Source: Thermoanaerobaculia bacterium
Lineage (GTDB): Bacteria; Acidobacteriota; Thermoanaerobaculia; UBA5066
Assembly (NCBI GenBank): GCA_017999215.1
Contig: JAGOBQ010000072.1
Coordinates: forward strand, 1-12,537
Direction: 5' to 3'
Length of the DNA stretch: 12,537 bases
Shown: one piece after another, positions 1 to 7,445 of the stretch
Layout: every line of letters begins with the position of its first letter
How positions within the stretch are numbered: position 1 is the first letter of the stretch
The notes under the pieces: model-generated
The model's input: only the letters and a program-made list of their open reading frames with translations
Database searches by the model: none
What the model was told of the DNA's origin: nothing
Program-made: the position numbers and the translations under genes

Positions 1-2156
1 AAGAGCGCGCCCTCCAGGTTCGCGCCGCGCGGCGGGACGGCCGCCGGCTCGGCGGCGCGGAACAGGGCGACGAGGTCGTCGAGGAGGAGCTGCCCCGCGG
101 CCGGGAGGGAGACGGAGAGCGACACGTAGCCGGTCGGGGTCGCGAGGCCCGCGGAGAACCACTCGAGCCGGACTTCCTTCGGGGCCGACGAGGCATTTGT
201 GACGAAGAGGCCGGTCGAATAGCCACCGGCCTCGACGACGGAGGGGACGACGAGGCGCCGCGCGCCTCGCCCGGCCCCCGCGGGGACCGCCGCGAGGAAG
301 GAGCCGTCGGAGGTCCCCTCGTCGTTGACGACCGCCCAGGCGAAGAAGCGGGCCGTGCCCGAGACGCGCTCGACGCGCGCGAAGGCGTGCGGCGACGAGA
401 GGCCGCCGAGCGCGAGGACGCGGTCGAGCTGGCGAACGCGGCCGGAGGCGAGCCGGACGTCGGGGAGGACGACCGGCGCTCCGAGCGCCGGGTCGCCCGA
501 GAAGAGCGTGACGCGGAGGACCACGTCGCCCTCCTCGGGGCCGCCGGCGTTGACGAGGCCGAGGTTCGTCCGGTCGCGGCCGTCCTCGCGGAGGCCGCCG
601 AGGAGGACGGCGCCGTCGAAGGCCTCGTCGACGGGGATCGCGGGGAAGGAGACGCCGCTCGACGGGAACTCCTCGCCCGCCCGGGTGACCGAGACCCACG
701 CCTCGACGGCGAAGTCACCGGGACGGAGGAGGCCCGAGGCGGTGAGGCGGAGCGTGCCGAGGAGGCGGGAGGGGTCCGCGGCCGGGATGCCGAGGTCCTC
801 GAGGAGCGCGACGACGTCGAGGCTCGCCTGTGACTCGCCGGCGAGGAGCGTGGCGGCGGTCTTCGGCTCCCCCTCGGCCGGCGTGAAGCGGACCTCGAGC
901 GGTGCCGCGACCGGGGAGAGGCTCGTGAGCGTGAGGCGGGTCCGGTACGCGGCGCCGTTCGCTCCCGGGAGCGAGGCGACGACGGGGACGAGGAGCGTCC
1001 GCGAGGCTTCCCCCGGCCGGCAGTCGTTCCGGAGGACGGCCGCGAGGGTGGGCGGGCTCCCCGGGACGCGGAGGAGGTCGAGGGCGCCGTCGCGGTCGAA
1101 GTCCGCGAGGGCGAGCCGCCCGCCGCCTGAAGCGATCGGTACGCGGCGCGGGAAGGCCCCGGCGCCGTCGCCGAGGAAGACCGAGAGGCCATTGACGGAA
1201 CCGGAGGATGAGACGACGAGGTCGGGGGTGCCGTCGCGGTCGACATCGCCTACGGCGCAGGTGGAGTAGATGTCGGTGAAGGAGAAGGTCCTCCGGAAGC
1301 CGCCCGTCCCGTCGGCGAGGAGGGCGTCGACGAGCCCCTGATACTTCCAGCTCCCCGTCAGGACGAGGTCGGGCAGGCCGTCGCGGTCGAGGTCGGCGAC
1401 GGTGGCCTCGTTCGGGCTGAGGGTCTCGAGGAACGGCGCGCCGGACGTGAAGCCGCCTCGCCCGTCGCCCGAGAGGATCGAGAGCCCCGCCATCGGCCAG
1501 GACGACGTGGCGACGAGCAGGTCGACGTGGTCGTCGCCGTTCAGGTCGGCGGCGGCGAGGAGCCGCAGGTCCGACAGCGCTGGAACGAGCTGCGCGGGAG
1601 CGAACAGCCCGCCGCCGAGGTTCCGGAGCAAGCGGCGCCCGAGGAAGACGTCGATGCGCCCGTCCTCGTCGACGTCGGCGAAGACGGGCGGAATGCCGGG
1701 TGCTTCGAGGTCGTACTCGGTCGGGGGCATGGGCCGGAACGAGCTCCCATCCGAGATCCAGACGGCGAGCGCGCCCGTGTGAAGGTGGGTGATCCTCGGG
1801 TTCGGCCGTACGGAGACGATATCGGCCCGGCCGTCGCCGTCGACGTCGGCGAGCCGCGCGACGGCGGCGCTGTCGACCGCGACTGCCTCCACGGAGGGGA
1901 ACGCCCCGTGTCCGTCATTGCGGAAGACGAGGAGCTTCCCCTCCATCGAGGCCGCGAGGACGACGTCGGGGGCACCGTCTCCGTTCACGTCGCCCGTGCC
2001 GGCGAGCGACACGAGGACCGTCTCCGGGGGGACGGGCAAGGCGACCTCCGCCGCGAAGCCCGGGACGGCGCAGCGTGCCGGCGTCCGGCCGGGGGCGGGC
2101 GCAGCGAGCGCAAGGGCGGCGAGGAGGAACGAGGCGTGGGCCGGCAGTCTTCGCAT
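1..2156 (-). CDS. Secreted FG-GAP/VCBS seven-repeat beta-propeller protein (C-terminus outside window)
   Basis: The frame is open from an ATG at 2156 down to base 3, giving 718 residues with no stop, so the C-terminus lies outside the window. Residues 1-23 form a signal peptide (two Arg, then a Leu/Ala-rich core). Seven calcium-loop motifs of the form DxNxDGxxD or DxDxDGxxD begin at D56, D104, D161, D204, D255, D304 and D352, spaced 43-57 residues. This is the pattern of an FG-GAP/VCBS integrin-alpha-like propeller, and seven repeats would close one propeller. The fourth repeat reads DLNGDD, so its Gly is replaced. After about residue 370 the sequence changes to beta-rich segments, including GLVNAGG (about residue 534) and GLFVTNASS (about 651), which look like related beta-sandwich units. 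The protein is probably exported or surface-located; its ligand is unknown. A GAG-rich stretch just upstream may serve as a weak ribosome binding site. The gene is divergent from the one at 2323. Confidence 0.88.
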   Translation of the reverse strand, partial: MRRLPAHASFLLAALALAAPAPGRTPARCAVPGFAAEVALPVPPETVLVSLAGTGDVNGDGAPDVVLAASMEGKLLVFRNDGHGAFPSVEAVAVDSAAVARLADVDGDGRADIVSVRPNPRITHLHTGALAVWISDGSSFRPMPPTEYDLEAPGIPPVFADVDEDGRIDVFLGRRLLRNLGGGLFAPAQLVPALSDLRLLAAADLNGDDHVDLLVATSSWPMAGLSILSGDGRGGFTSGAPFLETLSPNEATVADLDRDGLPDLVLTGSWKYQGLVDALLADGTGGFRRTFSFTDIYSTCAVGDVDRDGTPDLVVSSSGSVNGLSVFLGDGAGAFPRRVPIASGGGRLALADFDRDGALDLLRVPGSPPTLAAVLRNDCRPGEASRTLLVPVVASLPGANGAAYRTRLTLTSLSPVAAPLEVRFTPAEGEPKTAATLLAGESQASLDVVALLEDLGIPAADPSRLLGTLRLTASGLLRPGDFAVEAWVSVTRAGEEFPSSGVSFPAIPVDEAFDGAVLLGGLREDGRDRTNLGLVNAGGPEEGDVVLRVTLFSGDPALGAPVVLPDVRLASGRVRQLDRVLALGGLSSPHAFARVERVSGTARFFAWAVVNDEGTSDGSFLAAVPAGAGRGARRLVVPSVVEAGGYSTGLFVTNASSAPKEVRLEWFSAGLATPTGYVSLSVSLPAAGQLLLDDLVALFRAAEPAAVPPRGANLEGAL

Positions 2157-2201
2157 TTCTCTCGGCGTCTCCGCCGGGCGGGTGGGGGCGCCATACCGAA
2201 G

Positions 2202-2215
2202 TGTGCGCTCGCACA
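2202..2215. promoter_or_regulatory. Palindrome in a divergent control region (possible operator)
   Basis: TGTGCG and CGCACA form a perfect 6-bp inverted repeat around a 2-base centre. It lies in the 166-bp gap between the divergent genes starting at 2156 (minus) and 2323 (plus). A TATGGC that could be a minus-strand -10 box lies next to it, at 2190-2195. The symmetry suits a dimeric regulator, but short palindromes arise by chance in GC-rich DNA and no regulator gene is adjacent. Confidence 0.25.
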
Positions 2216-2260
2216 GCGTTCCTACGCGTCCGGCAGGCGCGGGCGCCAACGGAGCGGAGT

Positions 2261-2266
2261 TATCCT
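2261..2266 (+). promoter_or_regulatory. Possible -10 box for the 2323 gene
   Basis: TATCCT lies in the least GC-rich part of the intergenic region and fits TANNNT. It is 56 bases upstream of the ATG at 2323. No convincing -35 hexamer is visible at 16-18 bases upstream. Confidence 0.25.
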
Positions 2267-2322
2267 CTGTGTTCCGCCGTCCACCCGGGCGGCCGACCGC
2301 ACCCGAAGGAGGACGTCATCTC

Positions 2323-2724
2323 ATGAAGCGCACGCTCGTCGCCCTTGCCGCCGCCTTCGCCCTCGTCGTCACCGCCGCTTCGGTCGCCGCCGGCAATATC
2401 GCCCCGAAGAAGGGGCCGTCCTGCTGCGCCGAGGCGGAGAAGGCCGGAGCGAAATGCGAGCCCGTGTCCGAGAGCGTCGTGACGCTGACGGGCACGGTCC
2501 TCTGCGAGCACTGCGACCTGCACGTCGCCAAGAGCTGCAACCCGGTCTTCAAGGCGGACGGCCGCGAGGGCACCCTGCCGTTCTGCCCCGGCACGAAGGA
2601 CGTCGACGGCGTTAAGGCCGCGGCCGACCACGGGAAGGTGAAGCTCGAGGTGAAGGGGAAGCTCTGCAAGATGAAGGACGGCAAGGAGCTCCTCATGGTC
2701 GAGTCCTACGCGAAGAAGGCCTAG
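2323..2724 (+). CDS. Small secreted cysteine-rich protein, unknown function
   Basis: This is a 133-residue protein. The ATG at 2323 follows AAGGAGG (2306-2312) by 10 bases, and residues 1-23 are a clear signal peptide, so this start is preferred over longer in-frame extensions. The mature part has eight cysteines (34, 35, 45, 61, 64, 72, 88, 115). A core reads TGTVLCEHCDLH, with C61xxC64 and nearby H63 and H67, followed by SC72 and FC88PG. The end is lysine-rich beta strand. It resembles small periplasmic Cys-containing proteins of the DUF6370 type from memory, but I cannot confirm the family. The CxxC is not followed directly by His, so it is not a c-type haem site. Metal binding or disulfides are possible. 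It is followed after 12 bases by the TonB-like gene, so the two are probably co-transcribed. Confidence 0.85.
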   Translation: MKRTLVALAAAFALVVTAASVAAGNIAPKKGPSCCAEAEKAGAKCEPVSESVVTLTGTVLCEHCDLHVAKSCNPVFKADGREGTLPFCPGTKDVDGVKAAADHGKVKLEVKGKLCKMKDGKELLMVESYAKKA

Positions 2725-2736
2725 GCGGAGCGGCCG

Positions 2737-3141
2737 GTGAACACCCCGCTCCGGAGGCCGTGGAGATCATGGGGGCGGCTCTTCGCCGGCCTCGTCGTCC
2801 TCCTCGCCCTGCCGCTCGCCGCCGGACAGGCGTCTCTGAACGTCTACTTCCAGTCGACGCTGAAGGACCCGGGCTATCAGAAGAAGGTCTTCCAGAAGGT
2901 CGCCGCCGCCTGGAAGGCGCCCGCGACGTCCCCGAAGGTGGGGAAGAAGTGCGTCGTCCAGGCGGTGATCAGCCGGGACGGCCGGGTCCAGAACGCGTTC
3001 GTGTCGATGGAGTCGGGCGTGAAGGCGTGGGACAAGGCGTCTCTCGTCGCGGTCGAGAGCTCCTCGCCGTTCCCGCCCCTGCCGGAGTCGTACCCGCACA
3101 AGACGCTCGAGGCGCACTTCCACGTCGCCGTCGTCCCGTAG
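2737..3141 (+). CDS. Exported TonB/TolA C-terminal domain-like protein
   Basis: The product is 134 residues from a GTG start, with a short CGGAG 6 bases upstream. It begins 12 bases after the preceding stop, so it is probably in the same transcript. Residues 1-30 are an Arg-rich N-terminus and hydrophobic segment, either an uncleaved anchor or a signal peptide. Residues 45-134 match the TonB/TolA C-terminal pattern: YQKKVFQKVAAAWKAP, then ISRDGRVQNAFVSMESG, W98DKASLVAVESSSPFPPLP and a final beta strand ending in VVP. TonB C-terminal domains contact outer-membrane receptors or Tol partners in the periplasm. The Pro/Lys-rich spacer of true TonB or TolA is missing, so it may not span the periplasm and may work as a soluble or short-tethered module. 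No exbB/exbD or tolQ/tolR is nearby. Confidence 0.8.
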   Translation: MNTPLRRPWRSWGRLFAGLVVLLALPLAAGQASLNVYFQSTLKDPGYQKKVFQKVAAAWKAPATSPKVGKKCVVQAVISRDGRVQNAFVSMESGVKAWDKASLVAVESSSPFPPLPESYPHKTLEAHFHVAVVP

Positions 3142-3203
3142 GCTTCGCGGGCCCCGCAGGTCGGTGAGCCCCGCGGCGGAACGGCCGGCGGCGTAGCCGG
3201 ATT

Positions 3204-3242
3204 CGGGGGCGTCCTCCCGCTGCGGCGCGGCGGAGTCCCCCG
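3204..3242 (+). terminator. Imperfect GC hairpin after the TonB-like gene
   Basis: CGGGGG at 3204-3209 can pair with CCCCCG at 3237-3242. Inside, CTCCCGC can pair with a GCGGCGGAG segment. No T-run follows. It could end the 2323-3141 transcript. The rest of the gap 3142-3376 shows no gene. Confidence 0.3.
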
Positions 3243-3299
3243 CGTCCCGCTCGAGCGAGAGGGCGGTTCTCCGGACCCGGTCGACGCCGCGCCCGCATG

Positions 3300-3305
3300 T
3301 AGAAT
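3300..3305 (+). promoter_or_regulatory. Possible -10 box of the OPT transporter gene
   Basis: TAGAAT lies in a locally AT-richer stretch 71 bases upstream of the ATG at 3377. The same hexamer occurs before the SDR gene (11326). No good -35 sequence is seen at the usual distance. Confidence 0.35.
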
Positions 3306-3376
3306 CCGCGTTTGATGCGCCTCCGGCCTCACAGCCGTATCCATCGAGATCAGATCGCGAGGGAGGATCGTCCCCG

Positions 3377-5425
3377 ATGAGTGAGAAACCGTTCCAGCCG
3401 TTCGTCCCGGCGAGCTCCACGATGACGGAGTTCACCGGACGGGCGCTCGTCCTCGGCCTCCTGATGGCCGTCGTCCTCGGCGCCGCGAACGCCTACCTCG
3501 GCCTGAAGGCCGGGATGACGATCGCCGCGACGTACCCGGCCGCCGTCATCGGCATGGCCGTCCTCCGGATCATGAAGGGCTCCCTCCTGGAGGAGAACTT
3601 CGCCCGAACCGTCGGTTCGATCGGCGAGTCGGTCGCGGCGGGCGCGATCTTCACCATCCCGGCCTTCGTCATCCTCGGGATGTGGAAGTTCGAAGGATTC
3701 AACGCGAAAGAGTACGGGATCGCGACGGCCCTGATGATCCTCGGAGGCCTCCTCGGGATCCTCTTCGTGACGATCCTCCGGCGCGTCATGGTCGAGGACA
3801 AGGGGCTGCCGTTCCCCGAGTCGGTCGCGGCGAGCGAGATCCACAAGGCCGGGCAGCGCGGGGCCGACGCGGCGATCCAGCTCTTCAAGGCGATGGGCGT
3901 CGGCGCGGTCATCAAGCTCCTCGGCGACCTGGGCGTCTTCCGCGCCTCGAACGACTTCCACGTCGCGGTCGGGAAGTTCAAGGAGAGCTTCGTCAGGCTC
4001 GGCCTGAACAAGGACGCGAACACGATCTCCGCCGGCGGCGTGACGACGATCTCGGCCCCGGCCGCCACGCCCGCCTACATGGGCGTCGGCTACATCATCG
4101 GGCCCGAGCTCGGCGCCCTGAACTTCGCGGGCGGCCTCCTCGCGTGGGGCCTCTTCGTCCCGCTCCTCGTCTTCTTCCTCGGTCCGAACCTCATCGACAA
4201 GTACACCGACGCGGCCACCGGCGCGCAGGACTGGGCCGGCCTCGCGGGCCACCTCTACCGCTACATCGTCCGGCCGATCGCGGTCGGCGGCATGCTCGTC
4301 GGCGCCTGCTTCACGCTCTGGAAGATGCGGAAGAACCTCATCTCGGGCATCAAGCGCGGCGTGGCCGACGTGAAGAAGTCGGCGGCGGCGGCCGAGGCGA
4401 CCGAACGGACCGAGAAGGACCTCTCCTTCAAGGTCGTCCTCCTCGGCATCGCGGCCGTCTTCGTCCTGATGGTCGCCCTCTACTACTACTTCACCGGCGT
4501 GGTCGGCGGCGCGCTCCTGGCGGCCGTCGTCATGATCATCACCGGCTTCTTCTTCGCGGCCGTCTCGGGGAACCTCGTCGGGCTCATCGGCTCGTCGAAC
4601 AACCCGATCTCGGGCCTCACGCTCGCGACGACGATCGTCGCCGCGCTGACGATGGTCGTCATCGGCGTCAAGGGCGTCGAAGGGGTCGCGGCCGTCCTCG
4701 CGGTCGCCGCGGTGGTCTGCGTCTCCTCCGCCGTCGCGGGCGAGATGCTCCAGGACCTGAAGGTCGGGCACATCCTCGGCGGTACCCCGTGGAAGATGCA
4801 GGTCGGCGACGTCATCGGCGTCGTCGTCGCCGGCGCCGTCATGTTCTTCCCGCTCTACCTCCTCCACACGTCGGACCTGGCGTCGAACCCGGGCGTCGGC
4901 GGCTTCGGCGGCAAGAACCTCCCGGCCCCGCAGGCCGGCCTCATGGCGGCCCTCTCGCAGGGGATCGTCGGCGGCGAGATGGCCTGGCCGCTCGTCCTCG
5001 TCGGCATCGCGATGGGGATCACGCTGATCCTCGTCCGCGTCAAGAGCCCGATGCTCTTCTCGGTCGGCATGTACCTGCCGCTCGAGACGACGTTCGCGAT
5101 CTTCATCGGCGGCCTGATCCGCGGCTTCGTCGACAAGCTCGCAGGCAAGCGCGACTTCAACGTGGCGCAGAAGGCGCGCGTCGAGAACGCGGGCGTCCTC
5201 GCGGCGTCCGGCCTGATCGCGGGCGAGGCGCTCGTCGGCCTCCTCGTGGCCGGCGTCGTGGCGTTCCGCTCCGACAACAAGTTCCCGCAGATCGAGGCGT
5301 TCGCGGGGATCGCTCCCTGGCTCGCGATCCCGGTCGTCGCCCTCCTCGCGGCGTACCTGATCTACGTCCCGCTCGGCAAGGCGGGCGCGGCCGACGAACC
5401 GGCTCCGCCGACGGCAGTCATGTAG
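3377..5425 (+). CDS. OPT-family oligopeptide transporter
   Basis: This is a 682-residue polytopic membrane protein, the normal size for bacterial OPT/YSL-type transporters. The family takes up small peptides or metal chelates across the inner membrane, probably with protons. Family hallmarks are NAYLGLKAGMTIAATYP (38-54), SIGESVAAGAIFTIPAF (81-97), a GSSNNPISGLT loop (405-415) and the QDLKVGHILGGTP loop (459-471). About 14-16 hydrophobic segments run from residue 21 to 665. A charged cytoplasmic loop (about 316-350) splits the protein into two halves. The start is supported by GAGGGAGGA about 10 bases upstream; the short hydrophilic N-terminus suits an uncleaved transporter. The gene stands alone in its orientation, with a TAGAAT box upstream and a strong hairpin downstream. 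The substrate cannot be read from sequence. Confidence 0.95.
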   Translation: MSEKPFQPFVPASSTMTEFTGRALVLGLLMAVVLGAANAYLGLKAGMTIAATYPAAVIGMAVLRIMKGSLLEENFARTVGSIGESVAAGAIFTIPAFVILGMWKFEGFNAKEYGIATALMILGGLLGILFVTILRRVMVEDKGLPFPESVAASEIHKAGQRGADAAIQLFKAMGVGAVIKLLGDLGVFRASNDFHVAVGKFKESFVRLGLNKDANTISAGGVTTISAPAATPAYMGVGYIIGPELGALNFAGGLLAWGLFVPLLVFFLGPNLIDKYTDAATGAQDWAGLAGHLYRYIVRPIAVGGMLVGACFTLWKMRKNLISGIKRGVADVKKSAAAAEATERTEKDLSFKVVLLGIAAVFVLMVALYYYFTGVVGGALLAAVVMIITGFFFAAVSGNLVGLIGSSNNPISGLTLATTIVAALTMVVIGVKGVEGVAAVLAVAAVVCVSSAVAGEMLQDLKVGHILGGTPWKMQVGDVIGVVVAGAVMFFPLYLLHTSDLASNPGVGGFGGKNLPAPQAGLMAALSQGIVGGEMAWPLVLVGIAMGITLILVRVKSPMLFSVGMYLPLETTFAIFIGGLIRGFVDKLAGKRDFNVAQKARVENAGVLAASGLIAGEALVGLLVAGVVAFRSDNKFPQIEAFAGIAPWLAIPVVALLAAYLIYVPLGKAGAADEPAPPTAVM

Positions 5426-5450
5426 CCCCGGTCTCGCCCACGTTCCGGTC

Positions 5451-5478
5451 GAAGGCCGCGGCGCAAGCCGCGGCCTTC
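5451..5478 (+). terminator. Perfect 12-bp hairpin with GCAA tetraloop after the OPT gene
   Basis: GAAGGCCGCGGC (5451-5462) and its exact complement (5467-5478) enclose a GCAA GNRA-type tetraloop. It begins 26 bases after the OPT stop. No T-tract follows, so it may be a terminator of the U-less kind or an mRNA 3'-end stabiliser. Confidence 0.65.
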
Positions 5479-5512
5479 GTGTCGATGGGCGCTCACGACA
5501 GCGGGGAGTGGA

Positions 5513-5575
5513 ATCGTCCTCGTGAGCGGCCGCGCGGAGAGGTCGTCCTGGCCCGTGAAGCGGATCGTCCTCGTG
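5513..5575. repeat. Short 12-bp direct repeat in the gap between OPT and VWA genes
   Basis: ATCGTCCTCGTG occurs at 5513-5524 and 5564-5575, 51 bases apart. A looser variant (GTCGTCCTGGCCCGTG) lies between them. The stretch 5479-5599 shows no recognisable gene. A short open frame exists (from GTG at 5522) but it runs into the palindromic repeat element and the antisense of the VWA gene, and no family is recognised. It could be debris of a lost gene. Confidence 0.3.
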
Positions 5576-5599
5576 GAGGAGGGCGGGACGCTTTCGATT

Positions 5600-5624
5600 A
5601 ATACACGATTTCACGCCTGGCACC
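5600..5624 (+). repeat. Half copy of the REP-like palindromic element
   Basis: These 25 bases, beginning AATACACGATTTCAC and ending CCTGGCACC, are identical to 8463-8487, part of the right arm of the large palindrome at 8427-8489. Here no complementary left arm is present, so this is a truncated or single-arm copy. It sits between convergent genes, 24 bases past the VWA gene's stop. Next to it, GGGCCGGCCC (5634-5643) is self-complementary. Confidence 0.85.
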
Positions 5625-5648
5625 GAGCCTGGGGGGCCGGCCCTGGGG

Positions 5649-7343
5649 CTAGTCGTCGACGAGCGGGGCGGTGGCGACGGCGGTGCGGCCGGAGGCGACG
5701 TCACGGACGGTGGCGACGATGCGGTGGCGCCCGGTACGGGTGCGGAGGAGGCCGGAGAGGGGCAGGTCGCGGCCGGCCGTCTCGGCGAGCCGTGCGGCCG
5801 GGACGGAGACGTCGAACCTCTCGGGCGCGAGCTCGGAGCGTCCGCCGGCCTCGTCGATCGCGGCGAGCGTCACCTCGACGACGGCGGTCCTGGGGTCGCC
5901 GGCGGAGGAGAACGTCAGGTCGCCGCCCGGGACGATGAGGCGCCAGGGGGTGACCCGCCGCCGGGAGAGGAGGCCGTCGGGGCGGGGAGCGCCGAGCTCG
6001 AGGCGGACCGTGAACGCCGAGGGGGGCGGCGGGGCGAGGAGGGCGGACTCGGCCAGGTCCCGGGCCGTTTCCGCGGCGCTCCGGGCGCCGACGCTCGACC
6101 GGGTCTTCAGCGTGACGCCGGGCCGGGAGCAGGAGAGGTGGACCTTCAGCGCCTTTCCGGCCGGGAGCGCCTCGGGCAGGGTGACGCCGACGGAGTAGTA
6201 GTCGCTCGACTCCCGCCAGATCTCGTCGAGAGCCCGCTCGTAGAAGCTCACGTTCTCCACGAACGCCCCGCCGGTCGTCTCGGCGATGGTCGCCATTCCG
6301 TCCCGGGTGTTGAGGCGGGCGATCCACTTGCCCACTTCCCGCATTTCGGCGAGCTCGATGTCGAGCTCGCTCTCGAACCCCTTGGCGTCGACGACGTCGA
6401 TGGTCACGCCGGAGCGGTTCGCGGCGCGCAGGATCGCCTCTGTCTCCTTCCAGGTCGACGTATCGAACTGGCGCCAGGTGTCGCGGCCGAAGCCGAGCTG
6501 GGCGAGGGTCTGACCGGGCATCCTCTCCCAGCCCGTCGTCACGAGGACCATCCGTCGCTTCCCGGGGCGGGCGGCGAGGGCCGAGACGGTGCGCCGGAGC
6601 TCCGCGAGGCCGGCGCGCGTCCGCGTCCGCTCCTCCTCGACCCAGGTGCGAAGGACGGAGTCCTTCAGGTTCGCCGGCCGGTTCCTTCCGGAGGAGCTCC
6701 TCTGGATCCGGTCCTCCGTCTCCATCGCCGCGGCTGCGGTCCGGAAGAGGCTCGCCCGGTGGAGGCCGCGCGGGACGAGCTCGCGGAGACGGGCGAGGCC
6801 GTCCGCGAGCCGGGCGCGGTCGTTCGTGAACGGGGCGAGCACGAGCGTCCCGCCGTTGTAGGAGACGATCGAGGCCTCGTCGGCGGGACCGAGGCGCGCG
6901 AAGAGGTCCTCGAGGCCGTCGATGACCGGCCGGCGCTGCCACGGCTGGAGCCGGGCGTCGTCGAAGTAGACGAGGAGCTGGCGCGGGACGACCGTGCCCG
7001 CCTCGGACGCCCGTCCCGGCGGCAGAGCCTCCCCGGCTTCGGCGGACGGAGGGGCGATCCGTGACGCCTCCACGCGGGCGAAGAGGTCGACCGGGAGGAC
7101 GCGCCCTCCGACCTTCACGACGAGCTCGTCCCGCCGGAGGTCGTGGACGGGGCGGCCGTCCTTCGTCGCGACGAAGTCGAGGTCGAGGACCGTCACGTCG
7201 ACCGAGGCGCGGATGCGAGGTGGGGCTTTCTCCGCGGCCTGTGGACGGGCGTGCGCGGCGGAGGTCGAGAGGAGGAGCGCGAGGAGGAGAATGCCGCGGC
7301 GCCCGGCGGAGCGCCCCGGAAGCGGGACGAAGGTCCTTCGCAT
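5649..7343 (-). CDS. Secreted VWA-like protein, 'VWFA-related acidobacterial' type, degenerate MIDAS
   Basis: The product is 564 residues. The ATG at 7343 follows AGGAG by 5 bases and begins a signal peptide (residues 1-33, hydrophobic core GILLLALLL). The frame stays open upstream to 8501, but that part is antisense to the CPBP gene. Residues 45-90 (VDVTVLDLDFVATKDGRPVHDLRRDELVV) match the N-terminal beta domain of the VWFA-related acidobacterial family. Residues 120-380 follow a von Willebrand A fold: RQLLVYFDDARL, EASIVSYNG, FTNDRARL, RRMVLVTTGW, GVTIDVVDAKGF. The end of this region, SSDYYSVGVTLPEA (379-392), matches the family's YYxLGY segment. The canonical metal motif DxSxS is DDARL (128-132), so metal-dependent ligand binding is doubtful. 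About 150 further residues look beta-rich. Function is unknown; an extracytoplasmic adhesion or scaffold role is inference. Confidence 0.85.
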   Translation of the reverse strand: MRRTFVPLPGRSAGRRGILLLALLLSTSAAHARPQAAEKAPPRIRASVDVTVLDLDFVATKDGRPVHDLRRDELVVKVGGRVLPVDLFARVEASRIAPPSAEAGEALPPGRASEAGTVVPRQLLVYFDDARLQPWQRRPVIDGLEDLFARLGPADEASIVSYNGGTLVLAPFTNDRARLADGLARLRELVPRGLHRASLFRTAAAAMETEDRIQRSSSGRNRPANLKDSVLRTWVEEERTRTRAGLAELRRTVSALAARPGKRRMVLVTTGWERMPGQTLAQLGFGRDTWRQFDTSTWKETEAILRAANRSGVTIDVVDAKGFESELDIELAEMREVGKWIARLNTRDGMATIAETTGGAFVENVSFYERALDEIWRESSDYYSVGVTLPEALPAGKALKVHLSCSRPGVTLKTRSSVGARSAAETARDLAESALLAPPPPSAFTVRLELGAPRPDGLLSRRRVTPWRLIVPGGDLTFSSAGDPRTAVVEVTLAAIDEAGGRSELAPERFDVSVPAARLAETAGRDLPLSGLLRTRTGRHRIVATVRDVASGRTAVATAPLVDD

Positions 7344-7363
7344 CGGCGTCTCCTGTCCGGAAG

Positions 7364-7369
7364 GTTCTA
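7364..7369 (-). promoter_or_regulatory. Possible extended -10 box of the VWA gene
   Basis: On the minus strand TGCTAGAAC forms an extended -10 (TG, one base, then TAGAAC), 20 bases before the ATG at 7343. This would leave a very short leader that just contains the AGGAG ribosome site. No -35 is evident. Confidence 0.35.
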
Positions 7370-7445
7370 GCACGCGACGTGCCGGACGGTCCGTCCTCGC
7401 GTGAGGTCGATGTCCGGGCGTCCCGCGTCGTGGGAGACTCGCCGG

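Noticed and set aside
325..1269. Plus-strand open frame opposite the VCBS gene
   Set aside because: It is the shadow of a continuous minus-strand gene with calcium-loop motifs and a signal peptide.
2503..2526. c-type haem site in the small Cys-rich protein (CEHC)
   Set aside because: The residue after CxxC is Asp, not His, so the CxxCH motif is absent.
3350..5704. 784-codon open frame on the minus strand opposite the OPT gene
   Set aside because: It mirrors the OPT codons in a GC-rich genome, gives a low-complexity Arg/Asp/Glu-rich product with no family resemblance, and the OPT frame is unmistakable.
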